In this document: positions 58,675 to 64,000 of the stretch, piece after piece
Layout: each line of letters opens with the position of its first letter
Position numbering within the stretch: position 1 is the stretch's first letter
Origin: Candidatus Epilinea brevis
GTDB taxonomy: Bacteria; Chloroflexota; Anaerolineae; Epilineales; Epilineaceae
Length of the DNA: 64,000 nt
Direction: 5' to 3'
Assembly: GCA_016710785.1 (NCBI GenBank)
Contig: JADJUE010000003.1
Location: 248,001 to 312,000, forward strand
Notes under the pieces: generated by a model
The model's input: only the letters and a program-made list of their open reading frames with translations
Databases searched by the model: none
What the model was told of the DNA's origin: nothing
Translations under genes and position numbers: made by a program

Positions 58675-60453
58675 CTACGGGGTCGAGCGCGAGCCTCGCT
58701 CCAGCCGCAGCGCCTGCCAGCCCGGTCCGCGGGCCAGTTCCAGCGGGCGCCAGGGCGCCGGCCAGGTGGCCTCTTCCGTGACCACGGCCCACAGCGGTCC
58801 GGTGCCTTGCGCCAGGTGCCAACCCAGGGTGTCGGCCCTGACCGTTTCGACGGCCTGCCCCTCCAGCGCGAGCATCAGGGTCAAGGCCCGCGCCGGATCG
58901 CCCCCGCCGCCCAGGTCCAGGGCGCGCAGCTCGCGGGCGATGAACACCGGCGGGGCATCCGCACGGCCTTGACGATCACGAACCAACGCCGCGAGCGCCG
59001 CCCAGAGCGGACCATTGGTGCGACCACTGTCGTAAGACCGCTGAGCAAAGGTCGTGGCGGCCAGAAGCGGGTAGCACACCATGAAGACGAGGATCAGTCC
59101 CTTCGCGACGCGCATGCCAGAAATCCGTCGTGATCCGGCTGTCGCCGCCTGCTCGCCCACGACGATCTCTCCGCCCCCACCTTCCCCCGCCAGCCAGGCC
59201 GCCAACGACACCTGTCCCAGCAGCAGCAACACCCCCAGATAGCGGGCGTCGTAGATGTTCAGGTAGCTGCGGTTGATCAACGGCAGCAGGAGGACGGAGG
59301 ACCAGGCGGGCCAGGCGATCAGCGCCAGCGCCGGCCGACGCGCCGCCCAGGACAAGGCCGCCAGCAGCAGGGCCGCGGCGCACACCGTGGCCGCCGGCCG
59401 CAAGCCATCGGTGGTCCTCAGCAGGCCCCTTGGCTGCGGGTCCCCCCGCTCCCAGGGCGGTCCGGCCACCGCCGCGCGCCCCAGCTGGCCGAAGAGACCG
59501 ATGACGTTGGTCACGAAGGCGCGCGGGCCTAGGTCGCGGTTCACCGGCTGATCCCTGTCCGTGGCCTCGGCCATCGAGGTGGGCTGGTCGCCGCCCCTTA
59601 GCGCCTGGATGTTGTAGACCAGCACCGGGCTCAGGGCGAGGGACGCGCCCAGGGCGACCGCGAGGCAGGATCCGAGGAGAACGCGGTCTGTCGGTAGGTC
59701 CGGATCCGCGGGGCGGTCCGACCGATCCTGGCGCTCCGCTCGATCGCGCCATCGCCGTAGCCGCCGCCAGGCCAGCCATCCCCCCAAGCCGGCGAAGGCT
59801 GGCAAGGCCGAAGGATGCGTCTGCAGCGCCGCCCCCCAGGCCAGCCCGGCCAGGATCATCCGTCCGGGCGACCATCCCGCGCCGGTCGACGCCACGGTTG
59901 CGGCGGCCGGCAAGTCCCTCCGCCCCGGCTCCGGCCAGCCCGCGGCCCAGGCCGTCGCCAGCAAGGCGACGGCGACCGCCAGCGGGGTCAGGTGGTTGCT
60001 CCAGGCGATGTGGCTGAAGAAGACCAGCGGCGCGAAGGCGGTAGTCGCCAGGACCGCGGCCACGAGGGCCCCGCGCCGTCCGACAAAGCGGGCCGCCAAC
60101 AGCCAGACCACCCCCACCGTCGCGGCGCCGATGGCGGCGGCGAAGGCGCGCGGCAGCCACGCATGGGGACCGAGGATGCGTAACGAGATCGCCAGCAGCC
60201 AGGCCCACAGGGGACCGCGGTAGCTGTCGTTATGGACCAGCGGCCGCGCCCCGTGGAAGGCGATGTCCACCGCGGTGGCGATCTCGCCCGTCTCGTCCGT
60301 CCAGGCCGGCCAGTCCTGCAGGCCCCTCAGGCGCAGGAAGAAGGCGAGCAGGGACAGGCCAAAGGCGGTCGCCATCCCCGATCGGCTTCGAGGGTAAGTC
60401 ACGCCAGAGGCGATACCGGTTCCCGCCTCGCGGGGCGCCGCACCGGCCGCCAT
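58675..60453 (-). CDS. GT39/ArnT-like membrane glycosyltransferase
   Basis: The 592-residue protein has about 11-13 membrane helices and the early acidic motif 'LQDWPAWTDETGEIATAVDI' (the D-E catalytic site typical of GT-C enzymes), then 'FHGARPLVHNDSYRGPLWAW'. Such enzymes move a sugar from a lipid-phosphate donor to proteins or lipids on the outer face. The C-terminal soluble part (about 500-592) is short. A shorter start near 60378 ('MATAFGLSLLAFFLRLRG') is possible, as the first 25 residues look non-homologous. Confidence 0.82.
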   Translation of the reverse strand: MAAGAAPREAGTGIASGVTYPRSRSGMATAFGLSLLAFFLRLRGLQDWPAWTDETGEIATAVDIAFHGARPLVHNDSYRGPLWAWLLAISLRILGPHAWLPRAFAAAIGAATVGVVWLLAARFVGRRGALVAAVLATTAFAPLVFFSHIAWSNHLTPLAVAVALLATAWAAGWPEPGRRDLPAAATVASTGAGWSPGRMILAGLAWGAALQTHPSALPAFAGLGGWLAWRRLRRWRDRAERQDRSDRPADPDLPTDRVLLGSCLAVALGASLALSPVLVYNIQALRGGDQPTSMAEATDRDQPVNRDLGPRAFVTNVIGLFGQLGRAAVAGPPWERGDPQPRGLLRTTDGLRPAATVCAAALLLAALSWAARRPALALIAWPAWSSVLLLPLINRSYLNIYDARYLGVLLLLGQVSLAAWLAGEGGGGEIVVGEQAATAGSRRISGMRVAKGLILVFMVCYPLLAATTFAQRSYDSGRTNGPLWAALAALVRDRQGRADAPPVFIARELRALDLGGGGDPARALTLMLALEGQAVETVRADTLGWHLAQGTGPLWAVVTEEATWPAPWRPLELARGPGWQALRLERGSRSTP

Positions 60454-60469
60454 CGCCGCCCGCCGCCCG

Positions 60470-61630
60470 TCAGCCCAGGGCCGAAAGCGGCACGGGCGTG
60501 AACAGCAGGAAGAAGAGGATGAGGGTAGCCCAACCCAGGATCTGCCGCGGCAGGCCGATGGGCGTGAGGTCGTCCAGAGCCGGCGGATGGTCCAGGCCCA
60601 TGAAGAGAACCAGCAGCAGCATGACGATATAGCCCTGGCTGGTCAGGACGGACAGCACGACGGCGGCCAGGAAGAAGGCCCGCGCCAGATAGCGATGCCC
60701 TTTGCCCAAGAGGCCGTAGGCGATGTGGCCGCCGTCCAGCTGGGAGACCGGCAGCAGGTTGAGGGCGGTGATGAAGAAGCCCCACCAGCCGGCCATGAGC
60801 ATAGGGTTCATCAGCAGGTCCTGGCCTTCCGGCCGGGGCCCATGGACCAGCCAGGCCAAGAACTGGAAGAGCAGCGGCTCACCGAAACTGACCCCTGCCT
60901 GAGAAGGGTCGATCGTACCCATCTTGGCGTTGACCAGGCCGGCGAGCACCACCGGCACGGCCACCGCCAGCCCGGCCAAGGGCCCGGCGATGCCCACGTC
61001 GAAGAGCGACTTGCGGGATTCGAAGGGCGATTGGATCTTGATCACCGCACCCAGTGTGCCGGTGAAGGTGTTGAGCGGAAAGGGAATGAAATAGGGCAGG
61101 CTGACGTCCAGTTTGTAATGCCGGGCCATGAAGTAATGCCCGAACTCGTGGACGCCCAGGATGCCCAGAAGAGCGGCCGTGAAAGGCAGGCCGCCCCGCC
61201 AATGCGTCAGGGCGAGGCGCGCCAGGTCGCCCAGCCCCGTCTGGCCGGCGGGGTCCAACCCGATCTCAGCGCCGTGGTCGCCCAGCCATTGCAGGGTGCC
61301 CGCCAGGCCCGTGCTCAACACCGTCAGGAGGAAGAGCGTCAGGTGCAGCCAGGGCGAGGAGCGCCGGCCCGTGGCCTGCATGGGGTAGCCGATGACCACG
61401 TCCAGGCCCTTGTCCTGGCGTAGCACGGTCTGGTAGCCCAGGGCCTTGAAGCGCGGCGAGACCTGCTCGTAGAGCAGCTCCGGACTGCGCAGGTAGCGAC
61501 CACGGAAGACCACCACGTCGCCGCGGTCCGTGACGTCGTGGATGCTGAAAGTATCGCCCAAGGCTGTTTCCAGCCGCAAGACCTTGGGTGCCATTGGGAT
61601 GTCGTGGGGAATCAGATCCTGCGGCGTCAC
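60470..61630 (-). CDS. M50 family site-2 protease
   Basis: The 386-residue protein is a rhomboid-independent intramembrane metalloprotease: zinc motif 'LLGILGVHEFGHYFMARHYK' and the second ligand region 'ITALNLLPVSQLDGGHIAYG', with about six membrane helices. The N-terminal 130 residues form a soluble domain ('ETALGDTFSIHDVTDRGDV') typical of one M50 group found in Cyanobacteria, plants and Chloroflexota. It probably releases or degrades a membrane-bound factor. It lies 16 bp upstream of the glycosyltransferase on the same strand. Confidence 0.9.
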   Translation of the reverse strand: MTPQDLIPHDIPMAPKVLRLETALGDTFSIHDVTDRGDVVVFRGRYLRSPELLYEQVSPRFKALGYQTVLRQDKGLDVVIGYPMQATGRRSSPWLHLTLFLLTVLSTGLAGTLQWLGDHGAEIGLDPAGQTGLGDLARLALTHWRGGLPFTAALLGILGVHEFGHYFMARHYKLDVSLPYFIPFPLNTFTGTLGAVIKIQSPFESRKSLFDVGIAGPLAGLAVAVPVVLAGLVNAKMGTIDPSQAGVSFGEPLLFQFLAWLVHGPRPEGQDLLMNPMLMAGWWGFFITALNLLPVSQLDGGHIAYGLLGKGHRYLARAFFLAAVVLSVLTSQGYIVMLLLVLFMGLDHPPALDDLTPIGLPRQILGWATLILFFLLFTPVPLSALG

Positions 61631-61727
61631 GTCGTGCTGCCTCCGGCGAGGGGGGTGGATCGGAACGCCTTGGGGCCACTGGGCATCTGTAGCCAGGTAT
61701 CAGGCCGACCGGCGGTGGAGCGCGGGC

Positions 61728-63047
61728 TCAAGGGCCCAGGCGCAGGGAAGCCAGGTGGATGTCGTGGCAGGCCAGGTAGGGGTCCACCATGTCCGGCGGT
61801 AGATCGGCGACCCCCTGGGCGGTGGCCACCTTGCGGAACCAGTCCAGAAAGCTCACCCCCCGCTTGGAGACGAAGGGTCGGGCGCCGGCCAGCGGGTTGC
61901 TGCTGTCCGCGACGATGCTGAACACGTGCTTGTCCGTGGCCGGCAGGTAGGCGCGCAGGTTGGGCAGGCCGCCCTGCCGGGCGAACCCGGCGCGAAGTCC
62001 GATCTCGTAGCCGCAGGGCGTCGTCTCCAGGTAGGGCGTCAGCACGTTGTCCTGTTGGCTCTGCAGGTAGCCGAAGGGCCGCCAGGGGCCGCGCCGGCCG
62101 TCGAAATGCTCGGCATGGGCCGCCAGCAGCCGCTGGGTGGCCAGGCAGGCTGCATCCTTGCACCAGTCGGGCAACAACGCGTCAGCGCCCCAGCGGGCCG
62201 CGACCGCGGGGCCCTGGCGATCGAACAGGGTGCCCGGGATCTCCGGAGCCATGCCCGAATCCGGAAGCAGCATGGCGCGCGGCCAGCGCTCGATCACCTC
62301 CGGAAAGTTGAAGACGGCGCCGAAGCCACCGGCTGACAGGCCGCTCAAGACCACTGGCACGTCACCCTTGACGCGGCTCTGCAGGTCTTCCAGCACCGCC
62401 ATCAGGTTGAGGTGCCCCCGGTGGGTGACGTCGAAGCTGGCGGCCGGGTCGGGGTCGTAGTCGTAGCCGGCGGTCATCCGGCCGGCGAAGACGTCGCCCG
62501 TGCAGTAGGGCACGGCCACGAAGTGGTAGGCGCGGAAAGGGTTGGCGGCGTCGTTGCGGTTGAAGTGCGGCAGGACCGTGGGGACGATCAGTCCGGACAG
62601 CGCGCCGGTGAAGTACTGGTCGTTCACCGCCGGATCCTGGAAGTTCTCGAAGTCCATGCAGTACAGGGATCGGGCGACACCGGTCGTGCCCTCCGGCGCC
62701 GGACCGTCCTTGAGACAGGCGCCCCCGCCGGAGAGCAGGATGAAGAGGCCCGCATCCGGTTGGCTGGCCGGGTTGAAGTAATACTTGAAGGGCGCGCCGC
62801 GCCCGCAGGTGGCGCCTTCCATGGCCACCGCCTGCCAGCCGGACTGCTGCTGAGGCACAGTGGTCCGCTTTGGCAGATTAGCGGCGGCCCGGCGCAGGGC
62901 CGTGGCCAGTTCCATGCCGGGCGGCGAGGGCGGGTCGGCGGCGGCCGGCCGGCCGGCGAAGGCGGCGAGGGCCATGATCGCGAGGAGTCCGGACCGGGTT
63001 GTGGTGCGCAGCGCGCGCTTCACGCGCGCTTGGGGCTGCCAGGGCAT
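61728..63047 (-). CDS. pectin-acetylesterase-like secreted hydrolase
   Basis: The 439-residue protein has a signal peptide ('TRSGLLAIMALAAFAGRPAA') and the fold of pectin acetylesterases/Notum: 'YYFNPASQPDAGLFILLSGG', 'GACLKDG' (oxyanion region), 'FVAVPYCTGDVFAG', the nucleophile 'VVLSGLSAGGFGAVFNF' and 'LLPDSGMAPEIPG'. It should hydrolyse ester-linked acetyl or acyl groups on polysaccharides or other substrates outside the cell. The ATG at 63047 has AGAGGTG upstream; the longer frame to 63485 is a shadow over the intergenic region. Confidence 0.85.
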   Translation of the reverse strand: MPWQPQARVKRALRTTTRSGLLAIMALAAFAGRPAAADPPSPPGMELATALRRAAANLPKRTTVPQQQSGWQAVAMEGATCGRGAPFKYYFNPASQPDAGLFILLSGGGACLKDGPAPEGTTGVARSLYCMDFENFQDPAVNDQYFTGALSGLIVPTVLPHFNRNDAANPFRAYHFVAVPYCTGDVFAGRMTAGYDYDPDPAASFDVTHRGHLNLMAVLEDLQSRVKGDVPVVLSGLSAGGFGAVFNFPEVIERWPRAMLLPDSGMAPEIPGTLFDRQGPAVAARWGADALLPDWCKDAACLATQRLLAAHAEHFDGRRGPWRPFGYLQSQQDNVLTPYLETTPCGYEIGLRAGFARQGGLPNLRAYLPATDKHVFSIVADSSNPLAGARPFVSKRGVSFLDWFRKVATAQGVADLPPDMVDPYLACHDIHLASLRLGP

Positions 63048-63248
63048 GTTGCACCTCTTTAATATGGGGGCTGATCGGAAGACCGGGTCTGATCGTGTCT
63101 GCGGCGTCTGCGTCATGGCGCGGTGCGCCACCAGAGGCCCCATACCGCCCATCCAGTGTAGCCTGCTCCCCGGCCCGATTCCAGTCTCGCCCGCCAACTC
63201 ATCGTGTCGCTTTCGTCGCTGACACGTCATATTATGGGAGCCACACCC

Positions 63249-64000
63249 ATGCCAACTCCCGTCGCCCCTTGGGGCCCTCCCACCCTGCGCACCGCCGCCG
63301 TGTCGCCCGGCCTCTACAGTCGAGCGATCCTGGAGACCTTTGCGGCCGGCGAGCATGCCGGCTTCCTGGCCGCCGGCGGGCGGCCGCTTCGCCCCCGTCT
63401 GGCCCGGGCCCTGGCCTTGGCCGACCTTCGACCCGGCCTGCGCGTGGCCGACATCGGCTGCGGGCGAGGCGAGGCCAGCACGCATGCGGCACGGCGCGGC
63501 GCCCTGGTCACCGCCCTGGACTTCAGCCGCGATGGCCTTGCGCTCACCCGCGAAACAGCGAGTCGGGTCCTGGGGGCGGCGGCCGGCCGGGGCGTCGCCC
63601 TACTGCAGGCCGAGGCCAGCTGCCTGCCTCTGGCTCCGGCCTCCATGGACCGGGTGCTGCTGCTGGACGTGATCGAGCACCTGCGTGACTGGCAGGTGGC
63701 TGCCCTGCTGCGCGAGGTAGAGCGCATTCTGGCTCCGGGCGGGCTGGCCGTGATCCATACCCTGCCCAACCGCTGGGCGCTGAACATCGGCTATCCGCTG
63801 TTGCGCGGCCTGCTGCCCGGCCTGCCGGCCGATCCCCGCTCCGCCTACGAGCGTGCGGTTCACGTGAACGAGCAGAGCCCGCGCCAGCTCCGTCGATCCC
63901 TTGAACACGCCGGCCTGGGAGCCCGGGTTTGGCTCGAGGAATGGAGCACCCGTCATGCCCGGCGCGGCCAGAACCGCGACTATCCCGATCCCGCTCGCCG
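63249..64000 (+). CDS. SAM-dependent methyltransferase (3' truncated by window)
   Basis: No stop occurs before the window end; 250 residues are visible. A class I SAM domain is clear: 'VADIGCGRGEASTHAARRGA' (motif I), 'VTALDFSRDGLALTRET', 'VLLLDVIEHLRDWQVAALLR' and 'ILAPGGLAVIHTLPNRWALN'. It resembles the UbiE/BioC/Coq5-like group; the substrate cannot be predicted. The ATG at 63249 is the first in frame after stops; the gene is divergent from the esterase, with a shared 200-bp upstream region. Confidence 0.85.
   Translation, partial: MPTPVAPWGPPTLRTAAVSPGLYSRAILETFAAGEHAGFLAAGGRPLRPRLARALALADLRPGLRVADIGCGRGEASTHAARRGALVTALDFSRDGLALTRETASRVLGAAAGRGVALLQAEASCLPLAPASMDRVLLLDVIEHLRDWQVAALLREVERILAPGGLAVIHTLPNRWALNIGYPLLRGLLPGLPADPRSAYERAVHVNEQSPRQLRRSLEHAGLGARVWLEEWSTRHARRGQNRDYPDPAR

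Noticed and set aside
1..64000. CRISPR array, tRNA or rRNA genes
   Set aside because: No regularly spaced direct repeats with unique spacers, no cloverleaf with a conserved T-arm and no rRNA-like sequence were found by eye; a covariance search could still find a tRNA.

Overview
The window is GC-rich DNA from a bacterium, most likely a member of the Chloroflexota (Anaerolineae/Ardenticatenia-like). This is an inference. The best clue is the secreted protein at 56267-58417, which ends in a Thr/Pro-rich linker and a short 'LYLPRV'-type tail, a feature seen on many Chloroflexota exoproteins. Supporting clues are the DUF5671 membrane protein, the fused mutase IcmF and the Pls/PosA-like synthetase. 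No rRNA, tRNA or CRISPR array was seen.

Layout. 1-3640: the 3' end of a PEP-utilising-enzyme-like gene and a two-gene ABC exporter. 3650-20600: an accessory zone of small genes, mostly on the minus strand, mixed with many truncated, inverted or internally deleted gene fragments. Two clear integron-type attC sites and one weaker one sit between typical cassette genes (DUF1697, DUF1883, DUF4287, GNAT, arr, HicAB), so this looks like a decayed, integrase-less cassette cluster. The same few genes (streptomycin-kinase-like APH, HsdR 3' end, VOC-SnoaL, HicAB, an AhpD-like gene) occur more than once as pieces. The zone also holds a complete TacAT-type DUF1778/GNAT toxin-antitoxin pair with a clear promoter-operator, and an AhpD-family gene (10930-11517) whose CxxC motif is read as C-x-x-UGA and is followed by a bacterial SECIS-like hairpin: a probable selenoprotein.

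20700-36700: housekeeping and transport. A cyclase-like protein and a Nudix gene are followed by a complete minus-strand Kdp potassium-uptake locus (DUF4118 protein, a 27-residue peptide, kdpF, A, B, C, D, E), an HD hydrolase, an FtsK/SpoIIIE translocase with an acidic tail and an LCP-family protein.

37188-50381: a DUF5671 membrane protein with its partner, then a likely biosynthetic group. This comprises a SET-domain protein, a Pls/PosA-like synthetase (A-PCP-membrane-hexapeptide domains, one frameshift, two in-frame palindromic repeat insertions) and, convergent with it, a phosphopantetheinyl transferase fused to a SUMF1-like domain. The PPTase is translationally coupled to icmF and could prime the synthetase carrier domain.

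50443-64000: a DUF4397 exoprotein, a Tam-like methyltransferase, two ABC exporters, the Thr/Pro-tailed exoprotein, a 44-bp hairpin repeat array, a GT39-like glycosyltransferase, an M50 site-2 protease, a pectin-acetylesterase-like enzyme and the start of a methyltransferase cut by the window edge.
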